A stretch of DNA of 64,000 nucleotides, taken from assembly GCF_036322585.1 (NCBI RefSeq), contig NZ_AP024600.1:3968001-4032000 (forward strand). Reading direction: 5' to 3'. The position numbers and the translations under genes were made by a program. Source of the stretch: Luteolibacter sp. LG18 (GTDB taxonomy: Bacteria > Verrucomicrobiota > Verrucomicrobiia > Verrucomicrobiales > Akkermansiaceae). Position 1 is the first letter of the stretch; the number at the start of each line of letters is the position of its first letter. Below the pieces are notes generated by a model. That model was not told the DNA's origin. It saw only the letters and a program-made list of their open reading frames with translations, and did no database searches. Below are positions 57,944-64,000 of this stretch, in pieces.

Positions 57944-58411
57944 CAGGGCCCGCACCTGGAAGAACGCGCCGATGAGGAAGAGCAGGAACCAGACGCCGAT
58001 GGCGGCCTGGAGCTCGGGGCCCTCGCGGTCCGCGACGAGGGGCTTGCCCACCGGCAGGCGGGTGGTGGTTTCGACGGTGCCGGGGATGAGGTGGAAGAGG
58101 AAGGTGAGGGTGTAGCCAAGCGTCTCGACGTAGGGCGAGAGCTTGCCGAAGAGGCGCTTCCTGCCCGCCAGCGCGGCCGCGGCGAGCGCCAGCAGGGTGA
58201 GGATGCCGAGCACGTGCGGCTTGCCGAAGCCGCCGTGCTCGAAGATGCCGAAGCCGGTGGCGGCGGTCACGAAGGTGGTCCAGATGTACACCTTCCCCAG
58301 CGGGTTGCCGGGGTCGATGCGCTGGTCCCGGATGAAGGCGGCGATGCCCGCGATGAGCGCGACGACGCCGATGGCGGTGTGGGCGATGCCGAGTGGTGTG
58401 AGCGCGAGCAT
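57920..58411 (-). CDS. Four-helix membrane protein, unknown function
   Basis: A 163-aa protein with four or five transmembrane helices: LGIAHTAIGVVALIAGIAAFI, VLGILTLLALAAAALAG, YVETLGYTLTFLFHLIPG and AAIGVWFLLFLIGAFFQV. The pattern, with RIDPGNPLGKVYIWTTFVTAATGFGIF, recalls small DUF2306-like membrane proteins, but the match is by eye only. It is 16 bp downstream of the alpha/beta hydrolase gene on the same strand. Its stop codon lies inside the terminator of the convergent operon. Confidence 0.7.
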   Translation of the reverse strand: MLALTPLGIAHTAIGVVALIAGIAAFIRDQRIDPGNPLGKVYIWTTFVTAATGFGIFEHGGFGKPHVLGILTLLALAAAALAGRKRLFGKLSPYVETLGYTLTFLFHLIPGTVETTTRLPVGKPLVADREGPELQAAIGVWFLLFLIGAFFQVRALKKRPSTV

Positions 58412-58427
58412 GGCGGGTGGAATCGGG

Positions 58428-59252
58428 TCAGGCTTGGATGAAGGTGAGCAGGTCGGCGTTGAGCTGCTGCTTGTGGGTATCGGTGATGCCGTGCGGGGCT
58501 CCGGGATAAACGATGAGTTTCGCACCGGGGACGAGCGCGGCGGAGGCGCGGCCGGCGGCATCGATGGGCACGACCTGGTCATCATCGCCGTGGATGACGA
58601 GGGTGGGGACGTCGAACTTCTTCAGGTCTCCGGTGAAGTCGGTTTCGGAGAAGGCCTTGATGCAATCGTGGGTGCCCTTGTGGCCGCCCATCATGCCCTG
58701 CATCCAGAAGGAATCGATCATGCCCTGGGAGGGCGTGGCACCGGGGCGGTTGAAGCCGAAGAAGGGACCGGCGGCGAGGTCCTTGTAGAGCTGCGAGCGG
58801 TCCTTGATCTGTCCGGCGCGGATGCCATCGAAGACCTCGATGGGCAGGCCGCCGGGGTTGGCGTCGGTCTTGAGCATCAGCGGCGGCACGGCGGAAACGA
58901 GGATGGCCTTCGCGACGCGGGCGGTGCCGTGGCGGCCGATGTAGCGGGTGACCTCGCCGCCGCCGGTGGAGAAACCGATGAGGATGGCGTCCTTCAGGTC
59001 GAGCGCCTCGATCAGTTCGGCGAGGTCGTCGGCGTAGGTGTCCATCTCATTGCCATGCCATGGCTGGCTGGAGCGCCCGTGGCCGCGGCGGTCGTGGGCG
59101 ATGCAGCGGTAGCCGTGATCGGCGAGGAAGAGCATCTGGGATTCCCAACTGTCCGCGGTGAGCGGCCAGCCGTGGCTGAAGACGATGGGCTGCCCGCTGC
59201 CCCAGTCCTTGTAGTAGATCGAGGTGCCGTCCTTGATGGTGATCGTGCTCAT
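58428..59252 (-). CDS. Alpha/beta hydrolase, non-heme chloroperoxidase/arylesterase type
   Basis: A 274-aa alpha/beta hydrolase. The nucleophile elbow is IGFSTGGGE with Ser about residue 97. The acid is in [11 protein letters not shown] and the catalytic His in [33 protein letters not shown] gives the oxyanion HGWP and [13 protein letters not shown] is conserved in this subfamily, annotated as perhydrolases or non-heme chloroperoxidases. It is cytoplasmic with no signal peptide. It may form a small operon with the membrane protein downstream. Natural substrate unknown. Confidence 0.92.
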   Translation of the reverse strand: MSTITIKDGTSIYYKDWGSGQPIVFSHGWPLTADSWESQMLFLADHGYRCIAHDRRGHGRSSQPWHGNEMDTYADDLAELIEALDLKDAILIGFSTGGGEVTRYIGRHGTARVAKAILVSAVPPLMLKTDANPGGLPIEVFDGIRAGQIKDRSQLYKDLAAGPFFGFNRPGATPSQGMIDSFWMQGMMGGHKGTHDCIKAFSETDFTGDLKKFDVPTLVIHGDDDQVVPIDAAGRASAALVPGAKLIVYPGAPHGITDTHKQQLNADLLTFIQA

Positions 59253-59501
59253 GATGATGGGGTGCGGAACCATCCGTGGATCGCATGAAGCAGCATGAGA
59301 TGTGCCGGAGACAAGGTTTCTGTTAGATGGCGCGTGCGGGGAATTACTTAGGGGCGTTTGGGGTGATGGTGGCCGGTCTCTCGGGCAGCGGGTGGAGGGC
59401 TCCATGGTGGGATGACGGGATCCGGTCCGGCGAGGGGATGGGGCGCGGCTTCGATTTCGGGCTTTCCGACGCGGGCGTCTCCCGGAAGGATGCCGCCTCC
59501 C

Positions 59502-60419
59502 ATGGCTCCGCTTTCCGATTCCTCCCCGTCGTCGCCGTCCCTGCAACAGTGGCAGGAGGAACGCGCCCGCTTGGAAGAGGAGCTGGGAGAACGGATCACG
59601 CTGGACGCGCTGGCGGGGCCGAACGGGCCGTGCGCGGTGGGGGGCCTGCAGGACGATGGCGGCCATGCGGCGGGGTGGTTGATCGCCCAGCGTCTCAAGG
59701 GGCACCGGCATTCGGCGGATGACGTGCTCACGGCGTGGTATGCGGTGCAGTGTTCGCCGCGGGTGACGGAGCACCTCGACCTGGGCACCGGCATCGGGAC
59801 GGTGGGGCTGCTGACGCTGTGGGGCATGGGCCCGGAGGCGCGGCTGACGTGCGTGGAGGCGCAGGAGATCAGCTACCGGCTGCTGCAATCGAACCTCGAC
59901 CGGAACGGCCTGCGCGCGCGGGTGGAGTGTTCGCACGGCGACCTGCGGGAGCTGGCGCTGGAGAAGAAATTTCCGCTGGTGACGGGCAGCCCGCCGTATT
60001 TCCCGGTGACGGCGGGTGTGGTGCCGCAGGACTCTCAGAAGGCGCACGCGCGGTTCGAGCTGCGCGGCGATGTGTCCGATTACGCGCGGGCGGCGGTGAA
60101 GCATCTCACGGCCGATGGATGGTTCGTGCTGTGTTTTCCCTCACGCCAGAAACAGCGGGCGGTGGAGGGGATCACGGCGGCGGGATTCAAGATCGTGCGG
60201 ATGCGTGACGTGGTGCCGCGCGAGACGCTGCCGGCGTTGTTCACGCTGTTCGCATGCCGGTTTCCGGAGGCGGCGACGACGGAGACGATCGAAGAGGAAC
60301 CGCTGATCGTGCGACACGAGAATGGTCGGCTCAGCGCGGAGATGGCTGCGGTGCGGCGCGGATTCGGTTTTGAGGACGGCGAGGCCCACGGCGGGCATGG
60401 GGTGGTTCCGGCTGCTTGA
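59502..60419 (+). CDS. SAM-dependent methyltransferase, TrmN6-like
   Basis: A 305-aa methyltransferase. Motif I is [16 protein letters not shown] and motif IV is [10 protein letters not shown], a variant of the NPPY motif used by N6-adenine methyltransferases. The overall spacing fits the TrmN6 group, which modifies A37 of tRNA1Val. The family is usually shorter (about 245 aa); the extra length lies in an N-terminal segment ([30 protein letters not shown]). ATG 59502 was chosen because GGAAGGA sits upstream; the frame is open to 59412. The last 15 residues ([14 protein letters not shown]...) are encoded by a 44-bp sequence that recurs at 61656-61699. Confidence 0.82.
   Translation: MAPLSDSSPSSPSLQQWQEERARLEEELGERITLDALAGPNGPCAVGGLQDDGGHAAGWLIAQRLKGHRHSADDVLTAWYAVQCSPRVTEHLDLGTGIGTVGLLTLWGMGPEARLTCVEAQEISYRLLQSNLDRNGLRARVECSHGDLRELALEKKFPLVTGSPPYFPVTAGVVPQDSQKAHARFELRGDVSDYARAAVKHLTADGWFVLCFPSRQKQRAVEGITAAGFKIVRMRDVVPRETLPALFTLFACRFPEAATTETIEEEPLIVRHENGRLSAEMAAVRRGFGFEDGEAHGGHGVVPAA
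60358..60401. repeat. 44-bp repeat, copy in the methyltransferase 3' end
   Basis: Opens GCGGATTCGGTTTTGA and includes GCCCACGGCGGGC. It matches 61656-61699 at 40 of 44 positions. Here it encodes the methyltransferase tail. Confidence 0.7.
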
Positions 60420-60430
60420 ACGACGACCGG

Positions 60431-61540
60431 TCAATTCCTACGCGCTGCCCTGAGTTCGGCGAGGTTCCGGCTGATTTCGACTTCGATCTCGCCGAGCGTG
60501 ACTCCGGGATTCGTGCCGGGATCAGAGGAGACGTTCGCCCAGCCGGCCAGAGCCACGAGTGCCTGCTCTTCATCGGGAGACCGGGCGTGGTTGATCCTGG
60601 CGCGGGTGCTCTCCATTTCGGCAAGGATCGTCTGGATGGCGTCGAAAGCCTTGAGCACGCTCTCGCGTTGCCTTGGGTTTTCCCGGGAGATTCTGCTGAG
60701 ATCGGCAATGAGGTCGATGCTCTCGATGTTCCCGCACAGGGAAGCGTAGGTGGAGTCCCCCGGAGCCCGGTGGCGGATCGCGTGGATGGATTGCCGGATC
60801 TGCTCCCTCCGGAATGGCGATGCCAGCGTGTCGCGCGCTGAGATCACCCGTGTGAGTTTCGTGTGGAAGGCCATCGGCATCAAGATGGCCATGGAGCCAA
60901 GGTGGCCCCATGTTTCGAGGATTGCCCATGTGTCGGGCTCCCTGGGTTGAGGATGGATGTCCAGACGGGTGGACTGAAGGTCTGAACGACTGGCCGTGGT
61001 CCAAAGCTCAAGAGCTTCACGCTTTTCCAATCTGAAGCGGGTGATGCCGTTCCGGTCGCTGGTTTGTTCCAGACGACCTGCGACGAGTCCATCACGGGAA
61101 CGAAGGCCCTCGATCTCGATACCGGGCAGCGGGCGGCCTTCGGCGTCGACCCATTGGATATCGAAGTTCGTGCCCCTCTGCAGATGGACGAAGAAAAGCA
61201 GCGTGGCCCCGAGGGGTAGGGATGCAAGGACGGGCTTCCATTTCCAAGCCGGTGCCGCGGGCCGGGCCAGCAGGTAAAGCACCACGCCCACGAGGAATAG
61301 GAGCAGCCGGGCGAGCTTGAGGGGCCAGGCCATCTGGCTCCAGCCGCTGTCCGGGCCAGTGAGATGATGGGGCGAGCTGAGTTCCTGATACGTCTGGACG
61401 GCGGAGACGAAGACGGCGAGGACGAGTGGAAGCCACAGGAACATCGCCCAAGGTTTTCTACGGAACACGCAACATGCGGCTAGGCCGATCGCACCGAGGA
61501 CGAACATCCAGCCGGAGCTGAGGTGAGGAAAGGCGGACAT
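60431..61540 (-). CDS. Hypothetical membrane protein, 369 aa
   Basis: Three N-terminal transmembrane helices (about 9-25, 31-48, 72-95) and a fourth (about 103-120) precede a soluble domain. FDIQWVDAEGRPLPGIEIEGLRSRDGLVAGRLEQTSDRNGITRFRLEKREALELW resembles an exported carboxypeptidase-regulatory-like beta-sandwich. The C-terminal 120 residues are charged and helical (SIHAIRHRAPGDSTYASLCGNIESIDLIADLSRISRENPRQRESVL). No family is recognised. It is convergent with the methyltransferase, only 11 bp apart. A CCTGTTAGAC motif sits about 40 bp upstream of its start. Confidence 0.65.
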   Translation of the reverse strand: MSAFPHLSSGWMFVLGAIGLAACCVFRRKPWAMFLWLPLVLAVFVSAVQTYQELSSPHHLTGPDSGWSQMAWPLKLARLLLFLVGVVLYLLARPAAPAWKWKPVLASLPLGATLLFFVHLQRGTNFDIQWVDAEGRPLPGIEIEGLRSRDGLVAGRLEQTSDRNGITRFRLEKREALELWTTASRSDLQSTRLDIHPQPREPDTWAILETWGHLGSMAILMPMAFHTKLTRVISARDTLASPFRREQIRQSIHAIRHRAPGDSTYASLCGNIESIDLIADLSRISRENPRQRESVLKAFDAIQTILAEMESTRARINHARSPDEEQALVALAGWANVSSDPGTNPGVTLGEIEVEISRNLAELRAARRN

Positions 61541-61655
61541 GGTGGAAAAGATGGCGGGGTATGCCTGTCATCGTTCCAGCAGTCTAACAGGGAGGTGCTT
61601 TTTGACGAATCGATACCCTTGTTGCCATCATCGATATGATCGATGATGGTCGCGG

Positions 61656-61699
61656 AGCGGATTCGGTTTTGAAGATGGCAAGGCCCACGGTGGGCATGG
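61656..61699. repeat. 44-bp repeat, intergenic copy
   Basis: The same segment as 60358-60401 with four substitutions, in the same orientation. The central palindrome reads GCCCACGGTGGGC-like here and is kept in both copies apart from one base. Confidence 0.7.
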
Positions 61700-61795
61700 G
61701 ATCCAGGAGGGTTTCCGGTGGAGGCGGCATCTTTGTGTGGTCTCCCCGAATGGCGGAAGCATCGACCGGAAAATCCAATCCCCTGGACGTGGGAC

Positions 61796-61823
61796 GGCCC
61801 CGGAGTAACCACTCTCCGGGGCC
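61796..61823 (-). terminator. Terminator-like hairpin after the glycosidase gene
   Basis: GGCCCCGGAG and CTCCGGGGCC pair perfectly around 8 nt, 30 bp after the stop at 61854. There is no T-run. Confidence 0.5.
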
Positions 61824-61853
61824 GCCATTATCCGGCTATCTATTGCAATGAGA

Positions 61854-62981
61854 TCATTTCTTCTTCGTCACCGAGCGGATGTAATCCACTTCGGGCTGAC
61901 GATACGGGGTGCCGTCGGTGCGGAAGATGTCGTGGAACCAGAGCGGCGGCTCGCCGTTGTAATCCTTCTCCCAGGAATCCCACGGGTAGATGGTCTGTGA
62001 CTTCCCGGAGACGAAGCCCCAGCAGTAGGCACCGACATCCTCCTTCTTCAGCACACCGAGGTTCGGATCGAAGGTGCTGCCTTCCGGGCGGGCCATGAAT
62101 TCCGTGCAGAGCATCGGGCGGTTGTAGCGGCGGAGCTGGCCGATGAGTTTCGCGAGGTGATCGGGCTTGCCGTAGCAGTGGAACGAGATGACGTCGCTCT
62201 GCTCCAACTGGATGCGCTGGATGAGATACATCTTGTTGGGGTCGCTCCAGTCGCCGAGCCAGATGCCGGAGGTCAGCGGCTGGGTCGGATTGCCCTCGCG
62301 GGCCCATGCGAAGACCTGGGGCAGCAGCTTCTCCACATATTGCGACTTGATCTTCTGGTCCGGTTCCAGGCCGGGGCGCTTCGATTTGCCGCCGTCGTTG
62401 TTGTCCGGTTCGTTCCAGACGTCCCAGCCGTGGATGCGGCGGTCGTTGGCGAACTGCTTCACCACGCCGGTGACATACTCGTGAAGGCGCGGGATCTGGC
62501 TCTCATCCATCAGCGCGTCGATGCCCGGGCTCTGGACCCAGCCGGAATTGTGGCGGTGGGGCAGCGGCTCGGGCTGCTTGCCGAGCTTCGGCTTCGGATA
62601 CCAGCAACTGTCGAAGAGCACGAACAGCACGCCAATGTGGTGCTTTTCCGCGAGGCCGAGGAAGGTATCGATGCGCTTCGAGAAGCCCTTGCTGTCCTGC
62701 TGCCACAACAGGTCGTGGAGGAACACGCGCACGCTGGTGAACCCGAGCGATTCGGCGAGGCCCAGTTCACGGTCGATGGTAGCGGTGTCGAAGGTATCGG
62801 CCTGCCACATCTCGAGCTGGTTGATCGCCGTGCTCGGGATGAAGTTGCAGCCGACGAACCAGCCGGACTTCTCGTGCCAGGCCTTGGCCTGCTCCGGGGT
62901 CCATTGCTTCGCGGCTTCCGCATGCACGGCGGAGGAGCCGAGCGCGCATGCCACAAAAAGGTGAAGGAGGTTTTTCAACAT
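61854..62981 (-). CDS. Secreted glycoside hydrolase, clan GH-A (GH5-like)
   Basis: A 375-aa exported enzyme; signal peptide MLKNLLHLFVACALGSSAVHAEA. The clan A TIM barrel is clear: GFTSVRVFLHDLLWQQD on an early strand, HGWDVWNEPDNND with the acid/base Glu, SFHCYGKPDHL, and MLCTEFMARPEGS with the nucleophile Glu. The arrangement resembles GH5 and related 1,4-beta-glycanases (mannanase/cellulase type). It lies 37 bp downstream of an aldose 1-epimerase gene on the same strand, so both belong to sugar release and processing. The polysaccharide cannot be read from sequence. Confidence 0.85.
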   Translation of the reverse strand: MLKNLLHLFVACALGSSAVHAEAAKQWTPEQAKAWHEKSGWFVGCNFIPSTAINQLEMWQADTFDTATIDRELGLAESLGFTSVRVFLHDLLWQQDSKGFSKRIDTFLGLAEKHHIGVLFVLFDSCWYPKPKLGKQPEPLPHRHNSGWVQSPGIDALMDESQIPRLHEYVTGVVKQFANDRRIHGWDVWNEPDNNDGGKSKRPGLEPDQKIKSQYVEKLLPQVFAWAREGNPTQPLTSGIWLGDWSDPNKMYLIQRIQLEQSDVISFHCYGKPDHLAKLIGQLRRYNRPMLCTEFMARPEGSTFDPNLGVLKKEDVGAYCWGFVSGKSQTIYPWDSWEKDYNGEPPLWFHDIFRTDGTPYRQPEVDYIRSVTKKK

Positions 62982-63018
62982 GGTGAATGCGATGGCGTGT
63001 TTGTCATACGTCCGTGGA

Positions 63019-64000
63019 TCACGGCTTTCCACCCTTCAGGCTGAACCGATAGACGGTCGTGCTTTTCATCGTCTTGCCCGGCTTGAGGATGATGCTGGGG
63101 AAGGACGGCTGGTTCGGGGAATCCGGGTAGTGCTGGGTTTCGAAGACGAGGGCGTTGCGGTAGTTGTAGGGCTTGCCGCTCTTGCCGGTGAGTTTGCCAT
63201 CGAGGAAATTGCCGCAGTAGAACTGGAGGCCCGGCTCGGTGGTGAGGATCTCCATGGTGCGTCCGGTGGTGGGCTCGTGGATGGTGGCGGCGAGCGCGAG
63301 CTTGCCGCCCTGGTTGTCGAGCACCCAGTTGTGGTCGTAGCCGCCGCCGAACTTGAGCTGCTCGTTGTCCGCGTTGACGCGCTCGCCGACCTTGTGCGGG
63401 GTGGTGAAATCGAGCGGCGTGCCCTTCACATCCTGGAGCTTGCCGGTCGGAATGAGGCCCGCGTCCACCGGAGTGAACTTCGCGGCCTTGAAGGTGAGCT
63501 CGTGGTCGAGGATGTCGCCGTTGCCCTCGCCCTTCAGGTTGAAATAGCTGTGCTGGGTGACGTTGACCGGCGTCGCCTTGTCGGTGGTGGCGCTGTAGTC
63601 GATCTTCCACTCGTTGTCATCGGTGAGCCAGTAGGTGACGGTGAGATCGAGCGTGCCGGGGTAGCCTTCCTCTCCGTCCTTGCTGACGTAGTGGAACTTT
63701 ACTCCCTGGACGCCATCCTTCTCGATGCCTTCGCCTTGCCACACGACCTTGTCGAAGCCTTTCAGGCCACCGTGCAGCGAGCACTTGATACCGCCCGGGT
63801 CGTTGTTGAGGGCGAGCGTGTAGGTCTTGCCGTCGAGGGTGAACTTGCCATTGGCGATGCGGTTGCCCACGCGGCCGACCACGGCGCCGAAGTACGGCGT
63901 GTCCTTGATGTATTCCTCGAGCGTCTTGTAGCCCAGCACCACGTCGGCGGTCTTGCCATCGCGGTCCGGGGTTTCGAGGCTCTGGACGATCGCGCCATAG
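63019..64000 (-). CDS. Aldose 1-epimerase (galactose mutarotase), 5'-truncated by window edge
   Basis: The frame enters at the right edge as YGAIVQSLETPDRDGKTADVVLGYKTLEEYIKDTPYFGAVVGRVGNRIANGKFTLDGKTYTLA. It continues through the full mutarotase domain. Catalytic residues sit in NVTQHSYFNLKGEGNGDILDHEL (His) and NALVFETQHYPDSPNQPSFPSIIL (Glu, His). Only the first 40-60 residues, probably with a signal peptide, are missing. The enzyme interconverts alpha and beta anomers of hexoses. It is upstream of a secreted glycosidase with 37 bp between, a probable sugar-processing operon. Confidence 0.92.
   Translation of the reverse strand, partial: YGAIVQSLETPDRDGKTADVVLGYKTLEEYIKDTPYFGAVVGRVGNRIANGKFTLDGKTYTLALNNDPGGIKCSLHGGLKGFDKVVWQGEGIEKDGVQGVKFHYVSKDGEEGYPGTLDLTVTYWLTDDNEWKIDYSATTDKATPVNVTQHSYFNLKGEGNGDILDHELTFKAAKFTPVDAGLIPTGKLQDVKGTPLDFTTPHKVGERVNADNEQLKFGGGYDHNWVLDNQGGKLALAATIHEPTTGRTMEILTTEPGLQFYCGNFLDGKLTGKSGKPYNYRNALVFETQHYPDSPNQPSFPSIILKPGKTMKSTTVYRFSLKGGKP

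Larger units (their letters stand above)
61541..61853. other. Intergenic region with hairpins and a duplicated 44-bp segment
   Basis: 313 bp containing CTGTTAG on the minus strand (61584-61590), a perfect 11-bp palindrome around ATG (61624-61648), the second copy of the 44-bp repeat (61656-61699) and a perfect 10-bp GC hairpin (61796-61823). No gene is credible. Confidence 0.5.

Overview
The window is a GC-rich, densely coded chromosomal segment. It looks like a free-living, saccharide-degrading Verrucomicrobiota bacterium of the Luteolibacter/Haloferula type. This is an inference from gene families: a PEP-CTERM protein, two very large secreted dehydrogenase-HEAT-cytochrome c proteins of the kind common in Planctomycetes/Verrucomicrobia, a giant secreted protein with autotransporter-associated strand repeats, and sugar isomerase plus Gfo/Idh/MocA oxidoreductase pairs. 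No phage, integrase, insertion sequence, CRISPR array or rRNA gene was seen. Many start codons have no clear Shine-Dalgarno sequence, so starts were chosen mainly from signal peptides, family length and stop/start overlaps.

Layout. 1-4264: end of a ferritin-like gene, an OpgG-type glucan protein, two small hypotheticals and an alginate-export-type porin. 4629-9498: a Gly/Thr-repeat secreted protein overlapping a HEAT protein, then hisD followed by a coupled TPM-domain pair and a lipoprotein. 9711-16540: a PEP-CTERM protein, a 1202-aa ThuA/dehydrogenase/cytochrome c protein, and an AraC regulator divergent from a PEP-hydrolase-family/cupin pair. 16726-20578: phosphate block, PiT plus DUF47 on minus, PstB plus PhoU on plus. 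20621-26849: minus-strand copper/oxidase block (small membrane protein, DJ-1/PfpI, tyrosinase, multicopper oxidase fused to peroxiredoxin), then an HNH endonuclease. 27000-31895: a second dehydrogenase/HEAT/cytochrome protein, tRNA-Leu(CAA), LpxI and an FtsB-like protein. 32150-39342: an energy-transduction operon (TPR protein, small secreted protein, ExbB, two ExbD, a terminator, two more ExbD-type genes) and hpt. 39741-48491: a 2916-aa secreted mosaic metalloprotease. 48556-51849: a coupled minus-strand cluster of membrane proteins led by a DUF2071 gene broken by a 5-bp duplication. 51916-55439: sugar isomerase, Gfo/Idh oxidoreductase and a divergent MFS transporter. 55746-57885: a BlaI repressor and an M56 metallopeptidase with two STN-like domains. 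57920-64000: small membrane protein, alpha/beta hydrolase, TrmN6-like methyltransferase, hypothetical membrane protein, GH-A glycosidase and the start-less part of an aldose 1-epimerase.

The most interesting non-coding signal is a set of four 131-138-bp intergenic elements, each bounded by two inverted hairpins whose outer flank is GTAG/GGAG or a close variant. This is the architecture of REPINs (paired REP palindromes mobilised by RAYT transposases). Three palindrome families are present, and one hairpin pair differs by compensatory base changes. Other points for follow-up are the ExbD paralogue ladder with one member that has lost the channel aspartate, the BlaI/M56-STN pair with a perfect operator palindrome, the cluster of membrane proteins with pseudopilin-like tails, and a repeated intergenic 11-mer.
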